Assembly (NCBI GenBank): GCA_030323885.1
Contig: CM059198.1
Coordinates: forward strand, 60,600,917 to 60,664,916
Reading direction: 5' to 3'
Length of the DNA: 64,000 bases
Source of the DNA: Branchipolynoe longqiensis
Taxonomy: Eukaryota > Annelida > Polychaeta > Phyllodocida > Polynoidae
Positions 21,861-32,563 of the stretch are shown here, in pieces. The notes under the pieces are model-generated. The model was not told the origin of the DNA, made no database searches, and was given only the letters and a program-made list of their open reading frames with translations. A program made the position numbers and the translations under genes. Position 1 is the stretch's first letter; each line of letters opens with the position of its first letter.

Positions 21861-22106
21861 CAGGGTTTGTACACATATGAAGATATGGAATTTAAAGCTA
21901 TTTCAAGACTTTTCAAGGCAGTTATTTTTATAGGAATGACGATTTCGGACTAATTTAGATCAGTGGGGACAGTTTAATAGATTTCAAGCCTTTTCAAGAT
22001 TAATTACCCAAAATAGGTTAAATTCAAGGTTTTTCAAGGCCTTGAAATGGGACAAATGAAGTTCAAGACTTTTCAAGAATTTCCAGACCTTGTATGATGC
22101 ACCCTG
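21861..22106. mobile_element. MITE-like element, CAGGGTCCGTACACATGTGA type
   Basis: Left CAGGGTTTGTACACATATGA, right ending GATGCACCCTG. The interior has repeated TTTCAAGACTTTTCAAGG and AATTACCCAAAATAGGTTAA. Related copies: 36720-36999, 45596-45863, 48036-48314, the last two with clear inverted ends (AGGGTC(C/T)(G/A)TAC... / ...GGACCC). The following 22110-22760 holds nothing I can identify. Confidence 0.8.
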
Positions 22107-23022
22107 CACTCACACACACTTGGCTCCGCCCACACCTCCTCATTCGCCCTCCATGCCGCCCGGTGTCCATTGCGCCAATCACCACACACCACTCTCGCTA
22201 CACCCTTCCTCCTGTCTCGCGCACTACCTGCTGGTCTGTGCCTCATTGTCTCATTGCCATTTCAACACTCATATTATCCGTTAACTCGCTCACCCACATT
22301 AGCATGACCTTGTCTCGGAGTCAGCTCTCTGCGAAGAGCCATAGTGAATCAAATACACAGTAATGCCTCGTGGGTTGTGGAGACTGGAATAAAGCCAGGT
22401 TTCATCCCTATTCAGCTTCCACATTCTCTGTGCCCGACTATATTAAATGCAGCTGGTGCATTTTATTTTAGTAGCAAGACGTCAGGTTGAGAATCCAAGT
22501 TAAGGCCTCTAGCGTGAGGCATCAATGGAGACGACTGGTGGAAGGATGGGTGGGTGGGTGGGTAAATACAAGTAGTCAGAGCAGTGCTCCAGCTAGCCGG
22601 GGAGTGAGGGTGACAGCCCGGTGGCAGGCTGCGGGGGCACTGCAGGTGGGCTATGAGAGCCGACAGCCAATCAGGAGCTAACCAGGCTGGCAGGCGACAA
22701 ACAACAGCAACGGTCCTCAGATTCAGAATCGTTCCGCGCCGAATCAAACGCAATTAAAGTTACTAAACAATTATGAATAATAATCATAATTACAAAAAAA
22801 ATAATAAAATAAAATAAAATAAACACCAAAGAAAAAAGAAGAAGAATAATGAAGCAATTCTTGTAAAGCCAAAAAGTAGGTCAGGAGGGGTTGGGGGTTT
22901 GGGAATGAGTGGAAATAAGACAGCAGGGAAGGGTTGGGGTGGAGGATTGGACTTGGGGGAGTCACGTGGTGCACCGCGGAAGGTGGGGGCTGGGGGGTGG
23001 AGGTGGGGGTGGGGAGACGCAC

Positions 23023-23199
23023 CTGATTGGATGCGACGACGGGGGTTGACTGCTGCTGTAACAGCGTGGTCTCTGCTGCTGCGAAGTACACTTCTCCGCT
23101 TGAACTCGTCGGACAGATCCTCGGGTCCGGGTGGGGGGGAGCAGGAACTACCGAGAGAGCTGACGCTAGCTCCGTCGCCACGGCCCAACACGCCTGCGC
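23023..23199 (-). CDS. RIM: RIM post-C2A linker exon
   Basis: Acceptor GCTTGTAG at 23200-23202, donor ATCAG|GTGCGT at 23023/23022; 177 nt. The leading GC completes Gly with the G from the 27612-27735 exon, and the trailing G joins AA of the next exon. It encodes Gly/Ser-rich sequence, then PGPEDLSDEFKRRSVLRSSR and DHAVTAAVNPRRRIQS. No close vertebrate counterpart is recalled, but position, phase at both ends and splice sites are all consistent. The donor GTGCGT is weaker than the others. Confidence 0.7.
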
Positions 23200-23359
23200 C
23201 TACAAGCAACACGCCACCGGCGGGGCGCCGGGGACAAGGGTGAGCGCCCGGCCCCAGCCCGGACCGCCGCCCGGCGCCGGGGTCGGGAGAGGGGGCCGCC
23301 GACGCAGGAAACAAAAAGATACGAGACAGCAAGGCAGTTACAGGCAGGCTACAGTTTAC

Positions 23360-24015
23360 ATGTAGTGACTGCCTGACTGAAGGACTGACTGACTGAAGGA
23401 CTGACTGAATGAGTGACTGACTGAAGGACTGAATGAATGAGTGACTGACTGAAGGATTGACTGACTGAATGAGTGACTGACTGAAGGATTGACTGACTGA
23501 AGGATTGACTGACTGAAGGAAGGACTGACTGAAGGATTGACTGACTGAAGGATTGACACTGAAGGTATGACTGACTGAAGGAATGACTGAAGGAATGACT
23601 GGAGGAATGCCTGAAGGAATGACTGAAAGACTGATTGATTGAAGGACTGACTGAAGGACTGATTGACTGAAGGACTGACTGAAGGACTGACTGACTTGAA
23701 AGACTGACTGACTGAAGGAATGACTGAAGGAATGACTGAAGGAATGCTTGACTGACTGACTGAAGGAATTACTGAATCAGTGAATGACTGAAGGGCTGAA
23801 TGACGGACTGACTGACGGACTGACTGATGGATTGACTGAATGACTGACTGAAGGACTGACTGAATGACTGACTGATGGACTGACTGAAGGACTGACTGAA
23901 GGACTGACTGAAGGACTGACTGAAGGACTGACTGAAGGACTGACTGAAGAACTGACTAATGGACTGACTAAAGGACCGAATAACTGACTAACTGACTAAC
24001 TGACTAAAGGACTGA
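23360..24015. repeat. GACTGACTGAAG tandem repeat
   Basis: Tetra- to dodecanucleotide array built from GACTGACTGAAGGA, imperfect, about 650 bp, next to the RIM exon at 23023-23199. Confidence 0.95.
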
Positions 24016-24170
24016 TACACCCACCCCCTCCCTCATACACATTCAGACACACATCAGAGCAACTCTCACCAATTCGCTCTCTCTCTCACACACACTCCCC
24101 CATTCGCAGCGCCGTCTCACCTACTCACACATACTCACTTATTAGATGCAAGCAAAGTTATTAGTCTATA

Positions 24171-24723
24171 GCCCTGTTCACACGGGCAATGTAAATCGAT
24201 TCGTAGAAAGCGACTTGCCTAGTTCGCCTCACATTTCTCGTGTGAACGGACGTCTGAGGCGGATTAGGGCTGATTCGACTCATGTGATGCGGATCCTGTA
24301 AACCACCTAAGCGAGGTAGTCTACGTGAATCGATTCCTGTGATGCGGATAATTTTGCCCGTGTGGACGCAACCGACTTACGTGATGCGGACTAAGCACAT
24401 CGATCTATATACTATAATTTGGTCTATGAACCTGCTAGAGGTGCACAGATATTTTTTTTATCATTTATTTTTAGGGTTTCACTGCCCAGCAGAAGTTTTG
24501 ACTGTTCCAAACCAATGCGATTCAGTCATTACATATCTAGGTCGAACCCACACTCTCTGGTGCCAGCATCGTCGAACCCAAAATGGTGCTGGTTAGCCTG
24601 GACTTCCTCATGCGCAGCATTCGATTTCCGGCCCAAGTACTGCCCGTGTGAACGGGCCGCTAATTCGCCTCACCTGATTCGATTTGCCTGATTCGCCTCA
24701 CATTTTGTGCGTGTGAACAGGGC
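24171..24723. mobile_element. MITE-like element, GCCCTGTTCACACG ends
   Basis: Inverted ends GCCCTGTTCACACGGGCAAT (left) and GTGTGAACAGGGC (right), flanked by TATA/TTATA. The interior is full of short GCGAATC/TGATGCGGAT motifs and CGTGTGAACG repeats. It is immediately adjacent to a relative at 24726-25300; a third lies at 37504-38167 and shares an AACCCACACTCTCT-type interior block (inverted). Confidence 0.85.
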
Positions 24724-24725
24724 TT

Positions 24726-25300
24726 ATAGCTGTGTTTACACGGGCAATTGTAAACCGATTTAGACAAAGCAATTTATATGAAGCGATGTAGTGGCGCGTT
24801 TACATGGACTGAGTTTGAAAGTGTGTCGGCGCAGGGAACCAGCAGCCTTAGTGGTGAGCCTGTAGCCGGCGAGCACTGCTATTTGTTTAGTTTACATTCG
24901 ACAATATGAATAACGACGCGAATGTAGCGGCTACGTTAATATCGCTTGGAATTTAGGGTTAATTTAATGAAATTTCAGTATTTGAGTATGTAATTCTGTT
25001 AAATATGATCGCATTCATTAGATTTCGGCCTAATCGGTCCCTAACACTGCCGGGCACCAGTGTATAGTTACAGCTGAGCCTGTAGCCGGCGAGCACCGCT
25101 ATTTTACACTATCGCCGCCCGGGAACCAGCTGTATCGCTTCATCTATACTACCTCGCAAGGTGGTTTACATATACCAATTTATATGAATCGATTCAGCCG
25201 TAAAACGCCTCAGCGTTGCGTTTACACGGCAAATGTAAATCGATCTAGACAAGTGGTTTTATATGAGGCGTTTTAACTCGCCCGTGTTAACACGGCTTAT
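24726..25300. mobile_element. MITE-like element, AGC(T/C)GTGTTTACACGGGCAA ends
   Basis: Left ATAGCTGTGTTTACACGGGC, right CCCGTGTTAACACGGCTTAT. It carries two copies of a GAGCCTGTAGCCGGCGAGCA-type segment (24856, 25075). Head-to-tail with the related 24171-24723 element, so one probably inserted at the TA-rich border of the other. Confidence 0.75.
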
Positions 25301-25410
25301 GACTTAACTACTATATGAAAGAAACTGCAGAATGGTATTGACGGCGCTTATGACCACAATCCTAATGATAGCTAATTAAGTTTGCTCTTCCTCTGGAAAC
25401 CCCCAAGCAT

Positions 25411-25636
25411 ATGTGATGCGCACTCATGACGACTTTATAGGTCTTCCCCACTGGGAGACCAGGCCACCAGCACCATGACCTGATATCCCAGTCAGTCACA
25501 TTATCCTGACACTGAGGACACCAGTCCTTGCCCTATCCTCATAATGCCAAGCGCCTGGCTAGGAAGTGACAAGTATCACTTTTTAAGTCATTGGTTTGAC
25601 TCGACCAGGGTTCGAACCTACGATCTACCAACACGG
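25411..25636 (-). mobile_element. SINE-1, missing its 3' tail
   Basis: Body (CACTGGGAGACCAGGC ... CTGATATCCCAGTCAGTCAC) and B-box-containing part of the head (CGACCAGGGTTCGAACCTAC) are clear. Both extreme ends are lost. Confidence 0.8.
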
Positions 25637-26049
25637 ATGTGATTAGATTATTCCCATGTTCTGGACTGCAGACATTAAGCTATTTATCACAGTGGCATTA
25701 TTTTTAAAAGAATATAAAAGAGTAGCCATGGGTTTAATTCAGCGACCCGAGAGGCGGTGGTGTTTGAGTCTGTTTGTTGTTGTTGTTGTTGTTGTTGTTG
25801 TGAGGGCCCTGGGCTACCTGCGGGTAACAGTACAACATTGGCCAGAGCCGACTCTTAATTGGACACCTACAGAACTGACAAATCCCTCCCCTGCAAAGAT
25901 GAAACAAAACTGATGAGGGTGCAGAGCAGCCACCACTCAGTATAGTCATCGTGTTCTTCTGTTGGAATCCAGGAACAGTGCTGGATTTGTAGTTTATCAG
26001 TGGCTTTGGTTTATCAGCGAAAGTCGCGGCAATGAATCATATCAAACGG

Positions 26050-26840
26050 AAGAAGGCAAATGGGAGTTGGCTCAATTAGCATAAAGTATGGGACTTGGAT
26101 CATTTAGCACAAAACATAGGAATTGGCTCAATTAGCATAAAGTATAGGACTTGGATCATTTAGCACAAAACATAGGAATTGGCTCAATTAGCATAAAGTA
26201 TGGGACTTGGATCATTTAGCACAAAACATAGGAATTGGCTCAATTAGCATAACATATCGGACTTGGATCATTTTAGCACGAAACATAGGAATTGGCTCAA
26301 TTAGCATAAAGTATAGGACTTGGATCATTTAGCACAAAACATATGAATTGGTTCAATTAGCCTATGGGATGGGAGTTAGTTCAATTAGTATAAATTATGG
26401 GAGTTGAATCAATTAGCATAAAGGACGGGAATTGGATCATTTAATATACCAGCTGGCACCAATGGCGAGAGTTAACATAAATTATGAGAGTTAGGTCAGT
26501 TAATATAAATAAGGAGAGTTTGCTCGCTTAGCATTAAATATAACAATTGGCATAATTAACATAAAGCGATTTGCCTCAATTAGCATAAAAGGAGTTGGCG
26601 TAAGTAGCATAAATTACAGGCATTGGCTTAATCAGTATAACACATAGGAGTTGGTTCAGGTAGCATAAAACATAGGAATTGGCTCAATTAGTATTCATTA
26701 CATGTGTTGGTTCCTTAGAATGAAACAGTTGGCCCAATTAGCATAAAACATAGTTGGCCCAATTATAATAAATTATGGGAATTGGTTCAATTAGCATGAA
26801 ATATTAATGGGCTCAATTAGCATAAGCATAAAACATCGGG
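26050..26840. repeat. ~58-bp tandem repeat (TTGGCTCAATTAGCATAAAG), decaying to the right
   Basis: Five near-identical units from 26068 (TTGGCTCAATTAGCATAAAG + TTGGATCATTTAGCACAAAA), then increasingly degenerate GTTGG..CAATTAGCATAAA units to about 26840. Confidence 0.9.
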
Positions 26841-27611
26841 GGGGGGGGGGTCGCTCAGCCCACTGTATTTAAGTTATGGGACTTGCTCAATTGGCGTAAA
26901 TTATGTTTCTTTCATTCATTACAATTCCGAGAGTTGGTTGAATTTGCATACTTGATCAGTCTTGGCTCAAGTTCGAGAAGCTTTTAGAGTTTTGGATTAT
27001 CTCAATATATAAATTCATTTCAAGTAATCTCATGAAATTCTGCTCAGAAGTAAAAACAAAATTAAATTGTTTAAATTTCTTTTCATTGTGCAGTGAGGAA
27101 ATGAAATATTCAATACAGCAAGGGAAGTTTGGGGGGAGGGAGAGAAGACACCAATAAATATATATATATATTCACAGCGAGAGGAGGTAACACCAACCGA
27201 AGACCACAAGAGGCAACACCGACCGAGTACCACAATTAGTATAGGCAAGAGGCAACAACAAATCGATGACCACAACGAGATGTTGGTTGAGGCAGCCGAT
27301 GACCAGCTGAAGTACTGATGGTTGAGAGGGGAGATGGCGAAGGCGAGGAAGAGACAAGTCAAGTCACAACACCATCCCAGAATAAGCAGACGCGGAACAA
27401 GGTTGGGGGTGGGGGGAGTAGGAGTGGGGGTGGGGGTGGGGTGGGAAGGAACCACGCAGGCGCAACACGGCTTCGAAGGGAGGGGTGGTTGATTGGGGGG
27501 ATGGGGTTGAGGAGGATGAGGCGATCACCAGCCAAACCACAATGAGGCTTGGGGGGAGGGGGAGGTGTCCGGACGTAGTACGACTGGGAGCTACAAGGGG
27601 GCGCCACTTAC

Positions 27612-27735
27612 CCGCTACCGACACTACACTGTCGTCCAAGTCGAACTCTGACATGTCACTGTCACTGAGGCGTGTTGTGGTGGTGATGGAGCTTGGTGGG
27701 GAGAGGTGGCCTTTCGGGTCGCCTCGTCGGTAACC
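27612..27735 (-). CDS. RIM: RIM exon after C2A (SDSDMSEFDLDD)
   Basis: Acceptor AAACAG at 27736-27738, donor GCGG|GTAAGT at 27612/27611; 124 nt. It encodes GYRRGDPKGHLSPPSS, then TTTTRLSDSDMSEFDLDDSV. The motif RLSDSDMSEFDLDD matches RISDSDISDYEVDDG directly after C2A in vertebrate RIM. It starts in phase 0 after the exon ending at 28121 and leaves one G for the exon at 23199. Confidence 0.9.
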
Positions 27736-27750
27736 CTGTTTAAAAAAAGA

Positions 27751-28080
27751 TTGGTTGTTGGAGTTTTACATCCTGGCAACACCTAAGGTCATATAAGGAC
27801 GGGAACTGACTTGTGACAGTGCACACACATGGCAAATTTATAGTGCTGCCCCACTGGGAGACCAGGCTGCCAGCACCATGATCTGATGTCCCTCTCAGTC
27901 ACATTATCCTGACACTGAGCCAACCAGTCCTTGCGCTATCCTAATAATGCTGAGTGCCTGGCTAGGAAGTGACAAGTATCAATCTTCTAAGTCATTGGTT
28001 TGACTCGACCAGGGTTAATCCCATGATCTATCAAATGGGGAGATGGACGCTCAACTCATTCGGCCATCCTGTCTGGTCAT
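27751..28080 (-). mobile_element. SINE-1, near full length, forming most of a RIM intron
   Basis: Tail GTTGGAGTTTTACATCCTGG at left and tRNA-like head (GACCAGG.., then GGCCATCCTGTCTGG) at right. The whole intron between the exons ending at 28121 and beginning at 27735 is 385 bp, of which about 330 bp is this SINE. Confidence 0.85.
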
Positions 28081-28120
28081 CTGGTAATGTGTATGTGTGC
28101 AGAAACGCTAAGCGGCTCAC

Positions 28121-28219
28121 CTCTCGGGATCGAAGGCCGCTTGCTAACTCGTCATGGTGTCGAAGCGTGTACCACCGGGGTTCATCGGCGAAGTCTGCTT
28201 GTGACAACTGTATGACCAC
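28121..28219 (-). CDS. RIM: RIM C2A domain, third exon
   Basis: Acceptor CTCCACAG at 28220-28222, donor GAGAG|GTGAGC at 28121/28120; 99 nt, phase 0 at both ends. It encodes VVIQLSQADFADEPRWYTLR then HHDELASGLRSRE, equivalent to ILIELETALLDDEPHWYKLQTHDE, the last beta-strands of RIM C2A. It joins the exon ending ...GSGEYVGE in frame. Confidence 0.95.
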
Positions 28220-28229
28220 CTGTGGAGTA

Positions 28230-29440
28230 AAGTTATCGACAGATGTTACTTCGTTATTACCTACCGTATGCTGCCACATACAGTCAGACTCCATTGAATA
28301 TTTTCCCTGTAATTCCTCTTAGATTAACTATAGATATCCGGTACAAAATGTACCTCATGTCAGTAGCGATCTATTTATTGTACTTGTACAAAAATTGATT
28401 CAAGAGTTTATGCTAACTGAGCTAACTCCTATAATTTATACACATTTCATATTCATTTTGGTGGTCTTTACTAACTTTGGTCACTTTGACCTGAGTAGCA
28501 TCCATTTTGAGTCTATGTAACTGTGAGTGTTGTTAACTCTGCCATTAGATAGCCACACCATTATGGTTTACTGCATACTGGTACAAATGGATTCCACCAG
28601 ATGGCGGCACTATATTGAAATGGGAATGTGCGTGAGTCTGGATGGAATATAGCAGAGAACGTAGATATATATACACACAATCTCTGAATATAGTCAGAGA
28701 CAATATAATGACAGTTTAACACAATATTGATCATGGGATTGATGTGGAGCCTAGATTAAACCCATGCACAGCACAGTTTAAAGCTATTATTTATATATAA
28801 TATACATAATACTCATATATTATATGCAGCGGGCTGAGTGAGTGTCCCCATCAGTCACAGCGTTTGAACGCAGGGGGCGACACAATCGGCCCAGTAGCAA
28901 TAGTTGAACAATTTAATAACAGATCAGTACAGTAGATAACTTAGAATATAATAGGTGTGAAAGCTTCTGATTAATTATACTTGTACAATGCTTATACATC
29001 ACATACATATGATTGTTTTATCACATATACACATATTATATATACAGTTCCCAACCCGAACTGTCTACATCCTCACAGGTGTTCGCTTTCATGTCAGCCA
29101 TAGTTGCCTTTTTTTGATAGTTTTGTACGCCTGCACTTATTGCCCCGAGGCAATTCGTGCTCCTCGCCGCAGGCCGGGCATAAGTCCAAGGCCATTGCAC
29201 GAACACACCGTAGGTAGCAATGGCGGCACAAGTGTGCAGGAAAGCCGCTACAGACACGACCGAACTCAAAGATAAAATCAGGTAGAAGTAACCAACCGGT
29301 ATTGGGACAGGAATCAGCTGTTGACCAGCTGCCCTTTCTTACCTGTCCCCACAGGCAACTGTGCTCCAAGCCGCTCTAGTTGTGTCACACAGAACCTTCT
29401 GGAAAAGCAGACTAGAGCACTCTGACAGCTCAGCATAATA
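28230..29440. other. Intron DNA, no confident gene
   Basis: AT-rich intron with short inverted segments. A minus-strand frame at 29094-29369 carries a Cys/His cluster (VCSGFPAHLCRHCYLRC ... LCPACGEEH) without flanking splice support. I do not assign it a function. Confidence 0.5.
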
Positions 29441-29443
29441 GAG

Positions 29444-29915
29444 TATAACCCCGTTAAACCAAACTTGAAGGGACCCTAGAAATTTGTTTTGATTAACCGA
29501 TCATTGGTTTAACCGAGCTTTGGCTTTGACTTTGAGGAAGAGTGTATTGCACATGTAATATACAATGCATGTTGATAATTGTTTTTTATGTATGTACAGT
29601 ATGACCCCGTTAAACCAAGCTCAGTTAACCAAACGATCGGTTAATCCAAACTTTTTTTTCGGCTGGCCGGCAAAATACTACCCTTTATCATATAAAAAAG
29701 TCAGTGGGGTCTCAGATGACCTTATAACCACATGAAAGTTTGGTTTAACCATACCGGAGTGCCCTGGGGTGTGACAATTTTGTTTGGATTAACCGATAAT
29801 TTGGATTAACCGACTTTGGTTTAACCAACTTTTTTATATGATAAATGGTAATATTTTGCCGGGCCGCCGAAAAAAGTTTGGATTAACCGATCCTTTGGTT
29901 TAACGGGGTTATACT
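29444..29915. mobile_element. MITE-like element, TATAACCCCGTTAAACCA ends
   Basis: Left TATAACCCCGTTAAACCAAA, right TTTAACGGGGTTATA. A second internal start of the same sequence (CAGTATGACCCCGTTAAACC at about 29597) suggests a nested or partially duplicated copy. Interior TTGGATTAACCGA motifs recur. No coding capacity. Confidence 0.85.
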
Positions 29916-30001
29916 GTATTTATATAAAGGTGAACATTTATACATACACATACATAATATATATATATAATAAAGGGTTGCTTGAATCTAGTGTGCCTTA
30001 C

Positions 30002-30167
30002 CTCTCCAACATACTCTCCGCTACCAATACGATCGTAGTCATAGACTGTAATCTCAAGAGCCCGGTTGGACATGTCCAGGCGCTTTAGGGGTGAGTAGAT
30101 GAAAGTTTGGTTCCACCTCGGTTCGAGGGTCCCTGCTACTGTTTTTGTGCGACGTTTACTTTTTTCA
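30002..30167 (-). CDS. RIM: RIM C2A domain, second exon
   Basis: Acceptor TTTTCAG at 30168-30170, donor GGAGAG|GTAAGG at 30002/30001; 166 nt. The first base (T) completes Ser with AG from the 34667-34797 exon. It encodes EKSKRRTKTVAGTLEPRWNQ, TFIYSPLKRL and RALEITVYDYDRIGSGEYVGE. This is the RIM C2A core (vertebrate: DKSKRRTKTVKKTLEPKWNQ, TF(V/I)YSPVHRR). Loop 3 here reads YDYDRIGSGE, keeping two Asp in the DxD arrangement of Ca2+-binding C2 domains, where vertebrate RIM C2A has WDQxR. Confidence 0.97.
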
Positions 30168-31084
30168 CTGAAAACAAACAAATAAAAACAATTAAAGAGA
30201 ATATGAACATTTTCACATTGTTCATGTTAGCGCTAACACGGGTAGGGTAATTCACGGTGGGGCAGGAAGTGATAGGGTCAACTCGCTGTCATTCGTTGGA
30301 CACTGCCCTGCCACCTGTCGGATTTGGGCTACATTACACTACTACACTGACACTTAGCGATATCTACGGATTCCTCCAGGGCCTTACGCCCACACTTGAT
30401 GCTACCTGCTGGATTTTGTTTGTACTTCCTTATTGTTCTCTTTGTCACCACCTAGCGGGTTCGGTCCTCCGGGTGCAGACGTCAGAGCACACGATGCTTC
30501 CAACTGTCGGTCACCGCTTGGACAAAAACCTGCGAGGTCAAGCTGAACACTGATTTTTCGGCCGCCCACCCCTAAGCTACAAACCGGCTAGTCCAGCGGT
30601 GAGGTTGAGATTGGCAAGTAGTTTGTTGTCTATAGGTGGTTGTTGAATTGAATAAAACAATTTATACCACTACCGTGTCGTGGTGAATTACGAAGATGGC
30701 AACATTAGCACCCAGTAATCCCGACAGTTTGATTGATTGATTGATTGGTGGTTGCTTTACGCCGTGTCGGCAGCATAGGCCATATTCACGGTGAGAAATG
30801 TTAGTTTGTTGGTCAAACCATCGCTTTTACATGTAAAAGCAGACAATCAATTATGTGCCAATAGACACTCATTAAATTAGAAAGCTCACAATCATATATT
30901 TGTGGTCAAGGGAAACAAATTCCCATAGAAAAAGAAAAGTTTTATTAATAATTGATAGAAGCTATTTAGTAAACTATATGAGGTGGTACAGTCCAGCTGC
31001 CCTCAAAAAGGGCAGGTGGACTGTACCATTAATGGTTCATAATTTTTTCGAAAATATTTACAGACAAACTAGGCGCTCCTAAAA

Positions 31085-31413
31085 AGTTTTCTTTGTTTAA
31101 GGACACCTCTAAAACACATTGATTTTTATCATCGGCTATTGGACATCAAACATATGGTCATTCTGACATATTTCTTTTTAGGAAACCTGCTGCCACCACA
31201 TAGGCTACTCTTTCAGATAAGCAGCAAGGGGTCTTTTATATGCACTTTCCCACAGACAGGACAGCACATACCACAGTTTTTGATGGACCAGTTCTGGACC
31301 ACTGGTTGAAACGGAAAATAGCCCAAACTGCAAATGGGACCACTGAGCAGGATCGACCAGATGACCCACACCTTGACAGGTGGACACTACTGCCTGAGCT
31401 ACGCCCCGCTCCC
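31085..31413 (-). mobile_element. SINE-2 copy
   Basis: Same limits and body as 10502-10833 (CCGATAAGCAGCAAGGGGTC-type core; tRNA-like end GGGAGCGGGGCGTAGCTCAG on minus). The B-box region reads GGTCGATCC. Flanked by GGCGCTCCT on both sides (31071, 31418), a possible target duplication with CTA/ACTA context. Confidence 0.85.
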
Positions 31414-31587
31414 TACTAGGCGCTCCTGTACCCAACACTGCGCTAGTGTTCTTTTGCGTTAATATTATTATTTACTGATGAAATATTGTAATAAACAAGT
31501 TCAGAGGGAAAGTACGAGTGGAGCCAGAGAGAAGGGTTTAACTAATTGTGTGTCAACGTTTGTAGGCGATGAAATAATCATGATTGT

Positions 31588-31640
31588 GATGATAATGATA
31601 ATAATAATAATAATAATAATAATAATTGTAATAAAATAAT
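31588..31640. repeat. (AAT)n microsatellite
   Basis: Run of ATAATAATA directly 5' of the plus-strand SINE-1 copy. Confidence 0.9.
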
Positions 31641-31657
31641 AAATATGGTGATAATGA

Positions 31658-31880
31658 CCAGACGGGTTGGCCGAATGAGTTGAGCGTCCGTCTCCCATTC
31701 TGGTAGATCGTGGGATCGAACCCTGGTCGAGAGAAACCAATGACTTAAAAATTGATACTTGTCGCTTTCTAGACTGGTGCTTGGCATTATTAGGATAGGG
31801 CAAGGGAGCAGTGGAATGAGGAAGGCCAATCGTTCGCGATTGAAATTTCCCCTGCTTAATCAACTAATCTTCCAACAAAT
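31658..31880 (+). mobile_element. SINE-1 head with tail B (plus orientation)
   Basis: Clear tRNA-like head: CAGACGGGTTGGCCGAATGA (A-box region) and GGGATCGAACCCTGG (B-box region), then TTGATACTTGTCGC and the body. Instead of the common tail it ends GGAGCAGTGGAATGAGGAAG ... TTTCCCCTGCTTAAT, a diverged match to the tail of SINE-3 (51375-51440). Confidence 0.85.
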
Positions 31881-32227
31881 TTGTTAAAGATTACAATGAT
31901 AATAATAACAATTTGAATTTGAATTTTACTTCCTCCCACTCACTCGTCTAAGTACACATTCCTTCCCCTATTGCCTCGTAGCATAATGTCAAATGACATA
32001 TTCTTTCATTTTCACCTCTGAACTGTATGCTATGTTCTTATGTTTCCTTCGACGAAAACTGTCCAAAGATTCAGCCCAGGCTGAGTATGTCTTTGTCACT
32101 GCTACTACTACTTACAAATTATATTGTGATTGTAATAAAGACAGGAGCTTTCAAGGTCCAGCCAGAGATAAGGTTGTGGCATATGTAATTGTGTGTCCGT
32201 GTTGGTTTTAGATAATATAATAACAAT

Positions 32228-32550
32228 TTGGTTGTTGAGGCTTTATGTCCTAGAAACATCTAAAGTCATATCAGGATGGATACTGACTTTTGACAGTGCA
32301 CACCCATGGTGACTTTATAGTGCTGCCCTATGGGGAGACCATGCTACACACACCATGACCCAATATCCCACTCCGTCACATTATCCTGATACTGAGCTAA
32401 CCAGTTCTTGTCCATTTCTATTAATGCCGAATGCCAGGCTAGGCAGCGACAAGTATCTATTTTGTAAGTCATTGGATTAACTCAGCTAGGATTCCTCCTC
32501 CTGATCTTCCACATGGGAATCCAGCGCTCTTACCCATTCAGCCACTGCAT
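32228..32550 (-). mobile_element. SINE-1 copy, diverged head
   Basis: Tail GTTGAGGCTTTATGTCCTAG at left, body CCATGACCCAATATCCCACT, damaged head ending CATTCAGCCACTGCATGC. Directly abutted by the nested element at 32564. Confidence 0.85.
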
Positions 32551-32563
32551 GCAGTGTTAATAT

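Noticed and set aside
22463..22753. Additional RIM exon
   Set aside because: No acceptor/donor pair in phase, no RIM-like motif, and the chain 23023 to 19145 is already phase-complete.
23360..24015. CRISPR-like array from regularly spaced GACTGACTGAAGG
   Set aside because: No constant repeat/unique spacer structure; a simple tandem repeat in a eukaryotic intron.
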